64,000 nucleotides of DNA, from NCBI RefSeq assembly GCF_043641665.1, contig NC_092193.1, forward strand, positions 18,290,817 through 18,354,816, given 5' to 3'. The DNA is from Enoplosus armatus (Eukaryota; Chordata; Actinopteri; Centrarchiformes; Enoplosidae). Made by a program: the position numbers and the translations under genes. Below, piece by piece: positions 1 to 12,899 of the stretch; within the stretch, counting starts at the first letter, position 1; each line of letters starts with the position of its first letter. The notes under the pieces were generated by a model, which was not told the DNA's origin, searched no databases, and was given only the letters and a program-made list of their open reading frames with translations.

Positions 1-180
1 TTTACGGATACTGTACAAGTCACCCACAGACTCAAGATCAAACCAAAACATCCAACATTTCAATCCTAAAACTGTTGAAGGTGTGAAATCACATGCTTTG
101 AAAGTTTCCCGGTATTACAATGAGAAAAATGAGATTTAAGGCTCTGGTTCAATTTAATTTATAAATGAATATTTCGTTAA

Positions 181-212
181 GATTAAAGCTGCACAGGATT
201 AAAGCTGCACAG
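181..212. repeat. Tandem duplication, 2 x 16 bp
   Basis: GATTAAAGCTGCACAG is present twice without a gap and without mismatch. Confidence 0.95.
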
Positions 213-1431
213 GCGGATTTTAGTTGGTGTAAATAGCAACAGATAATCCCCTTTAGATGAATCGCTCTATTTGACTAAATGTATTTCTGGTGGGGCATTT
301 TCTTGGCACTTAAACTGCAACATGCAAATGTAGCAAGAAACCTGGACTCACTCACAGTGACTGATGGAAAGGCATTTTCATCCCTGACAAATACAATAAA
401 ATGTTGTAGTACTGAGGACTGTGAAGTTTGTTGGTGCTATCTGGATAATTACAGTGAATTAATTAAACAGTTATCTCCAGTTGCAAGTTCAGGACACTGA
501 CTGAAGCTCGAGTGCTGCAGGGTGTGGTGGCAGAGTTTTGGTATTTTGGTTGAAGGCACAGTGTGTTCCCTTTAAACAGAGAGCCCTCTGCACCTGGAAC
601 AGGTCGCTCTGCCATTTTGGTTTACGAGGGCAACAGCAGAATGTACTGTTTTGTTGTTTTGTTCTGTGCAATTTTTCACCTCAGTTGCTGGCAGTGCACC
701 CAATCGGACACAGCCAAAATCACTAAACACCACAATGTTATGCTTGCCTGTTTATCTTAGACATAATGCTGGAATATAAATCTGGAAAAGTATATATTAT
801 TATGCTTTTAACAGCGATCTTAAAAAAGATGCTGTGCTGCACAATTAAGTGTAAAGACGTATCTCCACACACTGTATATGACTCATTCCTCAAAGGCTTA
901 CATCTCTCCATCTTGATTCATCATCCCTGGTCAGAGCAGGTCACTGGTATGTTTTTACACCAATAACTGCCTGCTGTGCTTCTCTTCCTACATTGATGCA
1001 TTACAAGTCACCGAAATACCTAACAGGAAAACGCCAGTTTTTCACCATCAGGGGCACATCATGAGCATGAGAACAGGGCCCTTTACATAAACTTAAAACA
1101 AGAATATGGATATAGATGAGCAGAGTGATTACCTTTGACTTACTTGATATTTCAGATGAAATCAAGATGATAATCATCAAATTAGACTCATATTATTTGG
1201 TATTCACTAATTCATTGCTTTGCTGCCAGAGGACAACCAGGCACAACTAAGTGGTTGAAGTGACGACCCAACCCAGTTCATCAAAGCTATTTGATTTCCT
1301 GACCCGAAGACACTCTGTCTAGTATCTTCCCTTCAGTTAGCCTCAGCAATAATGATCAAGATAATAGTAGAAAACAGAACCTGCGTCAACTGAGTGACAT
1401 GGATAAACTATGTCCACGACACTTGAAATCT

Positions 1432-1435
<4 letters not shown>

Positions 1436-1462
<27 letters not shown>
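1436..1462. repeat. (AC)n microsatellite
   Basis: An uninterrupted AC dinucleotide run of 27 bases. Confidence 0.97.
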
Positions 1463-2533
1463 TCAAGCAGTCTTTGGTAAGATAACCAGCGATTCCCTGC
1501 CTTGTCTCAACATCTTTACCCTTGGTCTGAATTCCTTATGTGACTCATATGTCCCTGTGGATATCAAGCGATACTCTCAAGTGCTTCAATATTTCTCCAA
1601 CATGCTGCAGGCTATGTGGCACAGAGGTAGAGATGAGGAGGGGGAGGGAGATGGAGATATCAAGAGGATGTGAAGGAGGCAGAGAGATGAAAGGAAGAAA
1701 AGGAGGGAGTGGGGGTGGGGGGCCGACAGACTGCTGGGGTCCTAATTTTGTGCTGGCTCACATCAGATCTAGTGACCTTGCGCTGGTCATGAGATAATTT
1801 CATTGGCTACGAGCATATTTTTTTTTCCGCCCTTACCCATTTGGTAACTTTGTGACCTTCTATCATATTACACAAAAATAGGCAGGAAGTGCAGAGGGGA
1901 TGTTTCAATGCAAATTAGGTGGTGCAGTTTGGATTAAGAAATTACACTTGTGCCTCCACCTACTTTGCTGGCGTCCACAGCAGGTGCTGTGTAAAAGTTT
2001 CTCTACCTGTTTCATAAGAGAAGTGGTACCTCTACTGCAGTCTGTCAAACACAGTGGTGGGAAGTGGCGACAGCCAAAATGCCAAACTCGAGGTTCAAAG
2101 CGGTAGTCCGTGGGAGCAGCATCTTTCACACACATGCCTTCATTTAATGCAGCCGTATATATCCAGTAGGTGGGAACATTAAGGCAGAACTTCAGATTTT
2201 GAGGTCTGAGGCGAGTGCAGGAAGCTCTGTGTGTTACAAACTGGCTGAAAAGAAGCTGCTGGTGGCCACATGTGTAATCACAAAGAGTGAAGTTCCCCTC
2301 TCAGATTCTCTCAGAGTCCTAAGGAGGAATGAATCACGATAGGCATCTCAAAACTCCAGGACCAGTATCATCAAGTCCAGAATAATACCAGCTCTGTGTC
2401 TCTGGTCACGTATTACAAAACAATTTGAAGTGTGCTGCTGCCACATACTCATGTCTGTGTTTGTTTCTTTGTTCACATTAAAGCCGCCGTGTGCCTTATG
2501 TTCCTCACCACGAAAACTAGAGTGACTATAAAC

Positions 2534-2535
<2 letters not shown>

Positions 2536-2565
<30 letters not shown>
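2536..2565. repeat. (CA)n microsatellite
   Basis: An uninterrupted CA dinucleotide run of 30 bases. Confidence 0.97.
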
Positions 2566-2566
<1 letters not shown>

Positions 2567-5157
2567 CCGCACACAAACATGACAGAAACAGAGAAGTAGT
2601 GAGGAGGACACAGCTGTGAAAATACATCTTGGCAAACCTTGGAATGAAAATTGCCAGCACTTCTGCTTGGTGGGGAAGCGTCAAGATGCTGGAGGGCCCG
2701 GCTGCTGTGTAGGCTGCATGCATAAAACACAAATTAGTTCTCCGTCAGATTGGCTCCAGGATGAAGCTCTTCTTCTCCTTGCATTGTTCTACAAGTGCCT
2801 TGTCTTTGCTCATTGTCTTGCTGGGTCCTTACTTGTTTTTTTTCCTCCACTGTATTCCCTTTGTCCTCTGAGCATCTATATCCAACTCTGCTTCCCTCTT
2901 TCGACACGTCTTTGGACTGTTATCCTTATCTTGTGTGTGTGTGTGTTCTTTATTCTCCATCACATCTCCACACATTCACACTCTGATTGCCTCTGTTAGT
3001 GGCTTACTTTTCCGAATCTCTGTGCACGCACGCACCCAGTACAATGGCTCATTTCATTTTCTCCAGTCCCTGCCTTTTCACTCTTTTCTAAGCTCTCTTT
3101 CTCGTACCCCCCACCCCCATCTCCCAGCTCTCCCCGTGCCCTCGTCGCATATTCCTTCCCTTTCACTGTGCCATTATCATCCATCTTTTTCACCTTGGTT
3201 GTCTCAGTTGCTATTATCACTCCCATCGCATCTCCACCCCTCATCACCTCTCCTGAAAGCAACCCAGAAATGTGCTGTTTTCGTATAACGATGAGACAGA
3301 TGTTGACATCTGATAGCAAGTAGTTGCTTATGCATACAGAACAAGCAAAACTAAATGAGTTTGGAAGCCTTCGTTTTGGATGTGCTCAAATGCTCTGTTT
3401 GGTCATGTGTTCCCACGCAATACAAGCTACTGGATACTGAATAAGGTAACTTCTTTCAAAGAAGGAAGTCCATTATAGTTTTCTACTAGGCCTTGGAGCA
3501 AAGAAAACAAACCATAAGTGAGTGGAGGACTCTTAGGAGATCGTTTCTTCTTGGAATGAACCTTTATACACACATACAGTGTGTGTCAGATTGTTCTTCC
3601 TGCCCAGTGGCTCTGTGACCTGCTGTCAAGAAGTCCTAAACGTGGCCAGTGAAAGTGCGAATTCTGATGATGAGACATAATACCCTTATCTGTGAGTCTG
3701 GCCAGAGATCTAGTAAGAGGTAACGTGGACAGAGACGCAGAATCACAAAAATAGTATTTTTCACCGGTTTTCATTACATATGTTTTTAACTTGGGGTAGA
3801 AATAAAAACATGAATATCATTTTTAACTTGTTTTTTGCAACACCATGCTTTATTCACCAAATGTTTGCAGCTATCTTGCCTTCTTCACAGTGGAGTCTGA
3901 AGTTGTTTCCACTTTCATTAAATCGATCATGTCATGTGACTTACAGATCAACATAGACACAAAATATACAAAATTGCATTAACCACCATCTTTTTTAAAA
4001 CAGCTGTTCTAAAACACAATGTTTCAGTGAGCTCACACTAGTCTGCAACTCGCCATGTGAGCGTTCTTGAAGCTAGAAATTGCACTTTTAAAATAACGTT
4101 ATAACACACACTCACAATATTATGTTCCTAACACCATGATTTAGCCCTAATGGAGGGTGCAGGGAGCATTACGTATATTCAGATATTGCAGCTGCCAATA
4201 ACTGCAGGTACAGAACCGCACCTTTCAAGCACTGCAGCTTTGGGATCCCTGACATCTGCCAAACCCATCACTACCAATCTGTGGACATATCGAGTGCCCA
4301 CGAGGCCTGCACCTACATCCAAGCTGCGAGACATTATTAATGAGACCCTGCTGATACTTTAATTGATAACCTCACTGAGGAACTCTTCCTCCAAATTATA
4401 GTCAAAAAGTGCAGCTGACCTCTAAAATCCATTAGGAGGCCAGAGAGAAAGATGGGATCTAGTGGGAGGGAAATGTAATCTGGTTTGGGCTGTAAAATTT
4501 ATAATCTGCAGCTACAGTCCAGTTTTAAACATGTTTAAACCAGTCCAGAGTGGTCATCTTTTATGCGGCCTCTATGCATCAGGCCGCTCTGACCAACCCC
4601 CAAACCCCACCAGAGTCTGTGTCCAGTTTCATTGTAGGAAGCCCAGGAAACCTCTAGCAAATCCTCTGGCCATTCTATCAATATTATTCATCATGTTCAG
4701 CAGTTGCGACAGCCTTTAAGCATTATATCTTGTATTATTCGGCTCCCTGAACCCACCTTCCTATTTAGCATGGAAGGTAGTATCTCAGGCGTTATCAGCG
4801 TTGAAGGTTTTGCTTTCTGATTTATGTGCTGTACCAAGCAAAAAAGAGAAATGGTGTTGAATCTTAGACACGACAACCTGCCAAAAAGCCTTTCATTTCA
4901 TCTGTAGTTGTAAACCAGCACCGGAAATATGCCATTAACTTTTTCTATCACCAGCCATGTTAAGTATATATCTTATGCACATGAATAATTTATAGTAATC
5001 GTAGGAGTTGAATCCAATTTAGACTAGTATCAATGATTACTGCTGCCTCCAAACCTGACAATTCAACAAAAGAGTCAGTTCCAGAGAGCATGTTCTTAAT
5101 TACACTCTCCTACTGATATGCTACCTGTGCATCACATGCAAAGCCTTGTACAGGACC

Positions 5158-5350
5158 AGCAGTGGGTTAGCTTAGTTTAGCACAAAGACTTACACTTCAG
5201 TTTTGTGCAGATTAAACAATGAGATATAAAGATAGTTGATTAATTAGCTTTAAAGGTGCTGGTTGGTAGATTGTGTTACCTTTGGCCAGGCTGGCTGTTT
5301 CTTCTCGTTTTCAGTCTTTGTATATGCTAAGCTAACCGGCCTGTTCTTGC
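5158..5350. mobile_element. Fold-back MITE fragment
   Basis: A partial copy with GGGTTAGCTTAGTTTAGCAC on the left and TATGCTAAGCTAACCGGCC on the right, around an internal TTTAAAGGTGCTGGTTGGTAG and TGTGTTACCTTTGGCCAGG. The outer ends are missing. Confidence 0.65.
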
Positions 5351-8300
5351 GAAGTTGTATTGCTATTTTCATCTATAAATCTGACATTGATGTATTTCAA
5401 ATTAAATCACCATATACCTGACCAGTGCTCAAGTTCTCATGACTTTCAAATGGCTGAAACTTTGTCTAAGTAAACTGTGTCTGATCTGGCACCTGATTCA
5501 ATTCATGACGTCATCTTTGCCCTATATTTACTCAGATGACCTACAAATAACAAAATGTGCAAAAGAGTGTTGCACTCTAGTAATTTACACTGAAAGCAAG
5601 TGCTGCCTTTTTGTGAGTGCACCTTTAAAAGCGCCGATATACTACGAAGCTCCTTTGGAGTCGCAAGACCCCTTTCAAAGCCGGCAGGAGGATGTATCAT
5701 TAGTTTAATTCGTAATTGAGATATGCTCCTTTGATGGCAGCCCTAAAGCCATTTATTTTACTCCAGTTATTAAAACTGATTATAACAGATTTGAAAGAGC
5801 TAATGTGTTTAATTGCTGCCAGAATAATGATATATATTAGAAGAGCTAGACAGTGAAATAGAGGGTTATTCGAGGTGGGTATTATCAAAGAATAGAAGTA
5901 ATGTACCATGAGCCTTCTTAATCTCTAGTCCCATGTGGATGTCCCTCATTCATTTTAATTGACCCTCTACTGAAACCTACAATGTGCAGGATTATCAATC
6001 ATAGTGGTGATACTTGGAAATATTTATTAAACTGTTCCCAGCGTTTAAAAAGGTTATGTATAATTGAACCTAGTTTTGACAGTAGCTGGCAGTACAGGAC
6101 AAACGTATGTCGTAGTTTTAGTTACATTAACATTACTTACATGAGCTTGGATATACTGTGAGTTCAACCAGTAACTTGGCGACATGGTGAAGGCTTTGAC
6201 AGCGAGAGAAAGAGTTACTTTATTGACCCACAAATCAAATGTCCATATTATCTCAACTGAAACAAAGGCTTTCCTGTGTGTATCACTGACCCAGTAGCTC
6301 AAACCTCATCTACCGCGTGGGCAAAAATGATTGAATTATTCATTATTACTATGTTAATTATTGATATTTGAGTCACAAGCCTCTGTTAGGAGACAAAGTT
6401 TTGATGGCTGTCATCAAAATGCCATATACTGTACAGTAAATGTGCATCTCATAGGCTAAGTCCCATTGCGTTTGCTTCCAAAGCAAACTGGGACAGAAAG
6501 ATCTGAAAATACCAATCCCAGTTTTTCACTTACAGGCTTTCAAGTTGGCATCCCAAGAGGAAATCAAAGTGCAGGCATCAGTTACTGAAGTTACTGAAAA
6601 ACTAAACCACAGCACAAAAATGCTCATTCTCGTGTTGAACCATGCAGAGCTAATTGCAATGCTTTTGTTTTCATAACAAAGTTAATGCAATATACTGTAA
6701 GCAGTTATATCTCATTAGCATAGCAATTTAAGCTCCATCAAGTGGTCAAAGAGAAACAACAGCTGCTTAGCCAATGAGTGTAACTTCATCTTTTTCACAT
6801 TACATTTAATACATAAAATCTTTATTAATATGCCCAAAGTATGGCAGAGGAGGTATTTTTTGAGGATGATCACGGGAGGGTCGGCAAATAATTTCTCTTG
6901 TTGTTCATATTGTTTTGAAATGGTCAAAAAACAAATTCAGTGGACATTGTTGCTGCCAGTTCTCATAACTTTCATGTAGCCCCCATATCCCAAAATGTAC
7001 AGCACAAGCATGCAAAAAAAACAAACTGCACAATAGAGGCTCATGTATCATATAATATATAACAATATATATTACAATATAATATTGGCTTCATAGGGAA
7101 GACTCCACTGTGAAACCATGGTTCAACTCTTACCATTCCCTAACTTATGAGAGTATGGTAAAAGGTAAGTAAGTAGTCTGTTAATCAGTTGGCTTCATCA
7201 TGATATAGCCACTAATAACATGTTACTTAAATCTAACTAAAACAAAACGAGAGAAAATTTAAACATTGGTCAAACTTAAACGTGTAAGACGAGGTGTGGT
7301 AGGGAAACGCTAATTAGTCCAACATGGTGCTCTGGCTGGCGGCAACCATTCAAAAAGCTCACAACTGGGCTAAAACTCGGATTAAAACACTGCAAAAGAG
7401 TACTTATGTGTCTTGACTAGAGAATAATGCCTGGCAGCAAAACCACTTCAAAGTGGTTCTGTCGTTGCAGGCAGGGTTGCCAGATCTCTGACAGAAACAA
7501 GCGACCAGGTCTATGGCAACAAGCCAATTTTCTAATGTAGCTAGTATAAACGGTACCAGTGGTTACAGTGAATATTGAGTATCTGCTGATACAGTGTCCC
7601 AATCTGATATTGAGATTTTCCTGCAGTTGTACAGTACACACTGAAGTAGGCCTGCGATACAATAAGTAAATCATACAATGAGCTTCATGTAGTATATAAC
7701 ATTGCTCAATTAAGAAACGTCTGACAGCGAGTGAACAAATAAACAGAGCCTTTGCCACTAACCTCGCAATAGGTGAGAACACCTGTAACCAGACTATAAT
7801 TTCAGGATGATAACAAAAACCAAATGACTAATATACATTCTCCTACATTTAGACTAAAACTAAATCCAAATCAGGTACCAAAATTAACACTGATACAAAG
7901 CCCAGTACTCGCATTGATAATTTCACACCTCACGATTAATGTCCAACTCCAACGTTCAGGGCCACAGCAGGAAGTAGTGTTCCCGTTATATAGCAAAAGG
8001 AAAAGTAAGGGTACGGAGGTTGTGGTAGTGAATGGGCGTGCAGCTTACCTGACTTGACAGAGGACTGTAGTTTGCATTTGTAGCTTATTTTTTAAAGCAT
8101 AACCACCATTCCCTTACTGCCATGTGCAGATATTTTAGGAAGAATTAGAAAAATTGCATTGAACATTAAATATTATTGTCATTGAACATAATCTAGAGGA
8201 ATCTTATCTAGTGACAAGGGTGGGATTTACCGGTCGTGTTGGCAAAAAGACCTCTGCATTTGGAAGGACTTCTGAAATGGGACAGCCCTGCTGACCCATT

Positions 8301-10146
8301 ACAGTGTATCCAGTCATGAAATCTGGACTCTGCAGGAAGAAGCCTTGAATTGGAACACAGCTTGAGGCCGTCTTATTATAGCTCTGACAGATTTATGCCC
8401 GAAAATGATGTGATGTGATCTGATTAAATCAAAACATGATATGTCATTTTCTTGTGTGGCTCCCAAGCCGAGCCAAGGCTCACCACTCTGGTTGGTCTTT
8501 CTGAAAACACAAAGTGTTGTGTCTCTTTAAGGAGCCGCCGTTGGTTGAACCTAACTGGTGCAGACACTGGCATGCAGAGCACATTAACAGAGAATGACCG
8601 AAAATTTAATTTGAGGAATTAATTCAGAATAGATGATAAAAACCCTCAGGCGATGGTTATCATCTGACAAAACTGATAGTGGCCAACAGTTAGCTAAAAT
8701 TAGACGCCTTAATCTATCTATTTTTTTCTTTTGTGTGTGTTCGTGGAAAAAACGGGACAGCTCTGTCTGCACGGTGGCCACTGTTTCACTCTTTGCTCAT
8801 ATCCTGGGCTCTCTGCCTGTCCTGACCCAGTAAGCCATGGCCTAATTGGAGTATTTGAATGTGAGGCAGCCTCTCATCTGGCACCACCAGCCTCTGCAGC
8901 CATCTGTCTGTAGGATGTAGAAACATTCTCGCACTGATTCATTCGTTAATGCACTGATGAACAGTGATGCGTTCCTCAAAAATTATAGCAGTCATTCTTT
9001 GCCATATTTCAGAGGCAACGGGTTTATTGAGGATGGCTGCCTGCTGTTACGACAGTGTGTGCTCGCCTCGGCTCCGCCCCGTCTGTGTTCCTCCCAAGAA
9101 TATAAATCTAACATCCCTCTTGAGAATTCAGTATTGGAAATGGAGCAGCGGCCACAGATATATTATGGCTTTGATTGGGCTCTTCCTGACCTATTTTCAT
9201 GTGTTCACTTGTTCCCTGGCTCTCTCTAACAAATGCTTATGGTGGCGATTCACAACAAATCATATTTATTTTTGAAAAAGTTTTATAATTGGAAGCTCTA
9301 ATTATTTTGATTTTGTAGTTTCTTGTAACCAACTTTTCTTCCTCTGCGTGACGTTTCAGTCTAGTATTTGTAACATGTCTGTTTCTCTCAGAATCTCTTT
9401 CTTCCAAGTCGGTCCTGCGAGATTTGGATCACATCCTTGAGCTTTAGTGCAGCTGGTTCCCTTTAAAGTTTCACATTTGAATGCTGGGCAGGAGGAAGGT
9501 CCCACATGTGGCTGAAGAGAAGCTCTAAAACCTTTGCCTTCAGCCTCAGGGTGGAATTGCAGTAGTGATTTCTGTTGGCTCCTCACAGTCCATCTTCAAT
9601 TTTGATCAAACTTTATGTCTTGTTTGGGGGACCCGAATATATTTTGTAGCCAATCAGTTTGTATTACACATTTTGTGCAACCCCATGTACTGCAGTGAAT
9701 CCTCAGACAATATACAGTCACAGGGTAGCCCCCACTCTAGCCTATCCGGGCATATCCGGGGCCATATTCACAAAACATCCCGAAGCTAAAAGGAGCTCAT
9801 CACTGCCTGAGTTGGGAGAAAGTACTAAAATAATGGGAAGTCAGATGTAACTTTAAGACTGCTTTTGGTCTAAGAGGATTTCAGAAAACATTTTGTTGCT
9901 AAAACTAGCTCCTAAGTCTGACAGAAGTTAAAGGGTGTTCCTAAGTCACTAAGACGTGCTTCATGCAGCGCGTCAGCGTTTTGGAAAAATACAAAGATAA
10001 TGCACTCCTGTGTGTTGATGAATATCTTATTTCACACTGACTGACACAGCCAGGTCACCTTTCCACCAATTTCAAAGGTTCATTCATTCATGAAACATAA
10101 TGTCATTCTTAACAGCATGGTCAACCCTGCCGCCTCTCTTAGCTTT

Positions 10147-10191
10147 GGAGTCCTCCTAAATGGAACCTTTGGCTCCATTTAGGAGGACTCC
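10147..10191. repeat. Perfect 18-bp inverted repeat (hairpin)
   Basis: The left arm GGAGTCCTCCTAAATGGA (10147-10164) and right arm TCCATTTAGGAGGACTCC (10174-10191) are exact reverse complements. The 9-nt spacer ACCTTTGGC can itself add two pairs around a TTT loop. No transposon terminus is evident nearby. Confidence 0.9.
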
Positions 10192-10654
10192 TAGTGTGCT
10201 TGTGGTGTGACTGTCTACCAAACAGCAGGCCTATAAATAACTAAATTTGATTATCCACAGTTTCTTCCACTCTTTGCAGGTTGTACTACATGATTGATGA
10301 TAACAAAGTGGTACAGGAGCAGGCGTTGGCATAATACAATAACACGTAGGGCTGCTTTTGCAGTAAAGAGGGCACAAAACTAAACTACACCACTGGAAAC
10401 TACCAACATTGAAACTGATCTTTTGCAACCATGAGGTTGGAGAAAATATAAATCTTCCCATCTGTAGTGTTGCACCTTGGCTAATTGCTTTTTCTTCCAC
10501 TATATCAAGTGAAATATTCATGTACATAATTAATTTGCTGTTGGAATGTAATGTCCCCCTGATGCATTAAACTGGAGCCATACTTGGACAATCAATACTA
10601 GTCATACTGAATGTGTTTAAAACCATACAGAGGGGAATCCTCCTGGTAAGATGG

Positions 10655-10675
10655 GTGTGTGTGTGTGTGTGTGTG
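10655..10675. repeat. (GT)n microsatellite
   Basis: A GT run of 21 bases, about 110 bp before a second GT run. Confidence 0.95.
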
Positions 10676-10780
10676 CTGGTGGTTTAGGCAGTTCCAGGGC
10701 ACACTGAGCAATGAGCTGTTAGCCCCCTGCCGCTAACTGATGAGACACAAGAACATAACAAACAGCCTTACTCTGCAACA

Positions 10781-10781
<1 letters not shown>

Positions 10782-10813
<32 letters not shown>
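10782..10813. repeat. (TG)n microsatellite
   Basis: A pure TG run of 32 bases followed by a CGTGCGC extension. Confidence 0.97.
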
Positions 10814-10817
<4 letters not shown>

Positions 10818-10913
10818 CGCTTGTCTACACGTGGGCGAGCATGTGTGAGGGAGTAACATTTTCCAGCATATGGTACGTGGAAGAGTCTTCAAGAGGTTCA
10901 CTGTACAGAAAGG

Positions 10914-11010
10914 TTAAAGGGACACTCCACTGATTTTACATATGATGTTCAGAGTACTCATCATGAATATAACAACAAGACGCTGTTGAGTTGCATTATG
11001 GGAATTGTAG
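10914..11010. mobile_element. Possible MITE terminus (TTAAAGGGACACTCCACTGA)
   Basis: TTAAAGGGACACTCCACTGA and the following TTTTACA match a terminus I recall from dispersed teleost elements. The opposite inverted end was not found downstream, so the element is truncated and its right limit here is nominal. Confidence 0.3.
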
Positions 11011-12095
11011 GTGTCAAGTGTTTTCGGAGCTTGACCCATTTTGACCATGCTGTACCATTCAATGCTAAATCCCTGGAGTGCATATTTTGCATATGCACTG
11101 GAAACACTGTGTTAATTAGCTGCCAAGGGGTGTGACCATTGAACTGGACTCTGTTTGCAAGGTACTGCCAGACGTCTCTGTATTGCGTCTCTGGCAGTTT
11201 GTCTGTGAATATAAATGTGGCAAATTAGCAAGAGACGCCTCTGCAGAGTCAGAAAAAGCTTGAACTTTCCGGAAATCCTACATCATTTATTCCTCACTGA
11301 TGCCAGTTTTCTCATTTACACATTTCACACCACTGTTATGTCACAAAACGCAGGCACAACATTCAAGCCGCACAGATAGAGGCAATTTAAGACACTAAGT
11401 GTTGAGCAATTTCTCTACTTTATTCAATTAACCGGTGAAGTTCTGAGTGCGTGGGTGTGTCCATGACCAAATGCATGATTTTAAATCTGTCTTTGTGTGA
11501 GTTCGTCTGTCTGCGTGTCACTACTTGTGTCGGTGAGTTTGAGTGAGCCAGCTATGGAGTCTCACTCAGGACAAACCAGTCAAATAACACCTGTCACACA
11601 AATAAAAGCCTTCAAGGGCTCAATTCAGTTCAGTGAAGTAACAATTTCCCCATAGATTTCCACTTTATCTTGAGTTTATATTCTGGTGGCGCTCTTTTCT
11701 TCAATTTAACGCAGGCAGAGGTTCGTGCTGAATATTTTAGGATCAGGATGTGAAGCATTCTTGACGTCACTTGTGTTTGCCGACAGCAGGCATGTGTAAG
11801 GGCTGCTGTGAACTCCTCTTTGACACCTTGCTCACATCCGGTGGATATGATTAATTTTTTTTTCTCTGTATTTGATGAACTCTATCAAGACTTCTGACAT
11901 AGGATGGGAACATCGGTCCCTCGAAGCAGGATCTCCAGACATTACCAAAAGCAATCTAGCTGTGAAAAAAAAAGCCCTTTAGCTTCAATTCAACAAGTCA
12001 ATTCCGCATGGCTTATACAGAGCTTCCCTCTCCTTTAGGTCTTCGGAGTGTTGTTATTCCAAATGAAAATGAATGTCCCGGCACTCCGTGTAGTG

Positions 12096-12099
<4 letters not shown>

Positions 12100-12126
<27 letters not shown>
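12100..12126. repeat. (CA)n microsatellite
   Basis: An uninterrupted CA run of 27 bases. Confidence 0.97.
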
Positions 12127-12354
12127 CTTGCATTCACTACATTCACACCTGTATTCCCCCAGCAGCCCGACAGAGCCTCACCCTCAATTTGATTCCTGTT
12201 CCCTCCCTCACAAGTTGTTTGTCTATAGAAAGCAGCTGGTGATGCTTTTTCCCCCAGTGCTCGACACATTTACTTGACTCTCCCTCATTCAATAAAAGTT
12301 ACAATCGTGCTTCTTTTTTTTTTCCGCAACCTTGCAGACACCTCGATGTGGCGG

Positions 12355-12427
12355 CGAGGGGAGGAAGGGGAGGGAAGTAACACGGGGATGTGGAAAGGCA
12401 GGGAGGAGGAGGAGGGGGAGGAGGGGG
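12355..12427. repeat. G-rich purine tract
   Basis: A run of GAGGGGAGGAAGGGGAGGGA type, broken by AACACGGGGATGTGG and resuming as GGGAGGAGGAGGAGGGGGAGG. Several G-runs of three to five are close enough to allow quadruplex folding (inference). Confidence 0.7.
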
Positions 12428-12873
12428 ACAGTGAGTGTTTGTAAAGCGACTCAGTGGAGCGTTGAGGATTCTTGCTGAGAGAGGCCCTTTGATGGGCGGC
12501 AGGCAGGCGAAGTTGTTTGGCAGGCCACAGGAGGCGGGTGGCATACAGGACTAATGCAGCAAACACGAATCCTGCAATCAATCATGTTTAGCAGCCAACA
12601 ACTGCGCTGGCAGAACATCCGGGGCCGACTCAGGAGCTGGAATGCTGAGGCAAAACAAGCCAGGCGAAAGTCTTTTTGTGCGTTTGAGTGTGTGCATACT
12701 GTCTGACTATTTGTCTGGGTGCCCAGGTGTGTGTTTAAATGTAAAAATAATGTATTTGAGTTGACTGCTTATGGTTGTGTTTTTATATCTATTTTCAAAT
12801 AAGGAAGTTCCGGAGACTGTATATGCCTACAGAGTGGATGTATACTGGATGTCTGAGTGTATATTTCTGTACA

Positions 12874-12899
12874 GTGTGTGTGTGTGTGTGTGTGTGTGT
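12874..12899. repeat. (GT)n microsatellite
   Basis: An uninterrupted GT run of 26 bases. Confidence 0.97.

Noticed and set aside
2348..2732. Overlapping antisense open frames of 68-95 codons
   Set aside because: They run through the CA microsatellite, giving VCVCVC tracts, and have no domain or splice support.
2616..2999. 127-codon open frame on the + strand
   Set aside because: Cysteine/leucine-rich translation of CT-rich sequence; no family resemblance and no conserved motif.
2935..3319. Open frames on both strands (107-117 codons)
   Set aside because: Both derive from one pyrimidine-rich tract; low-complexity Ser/Pro/Leu or Glu/Gly/Lys composition.
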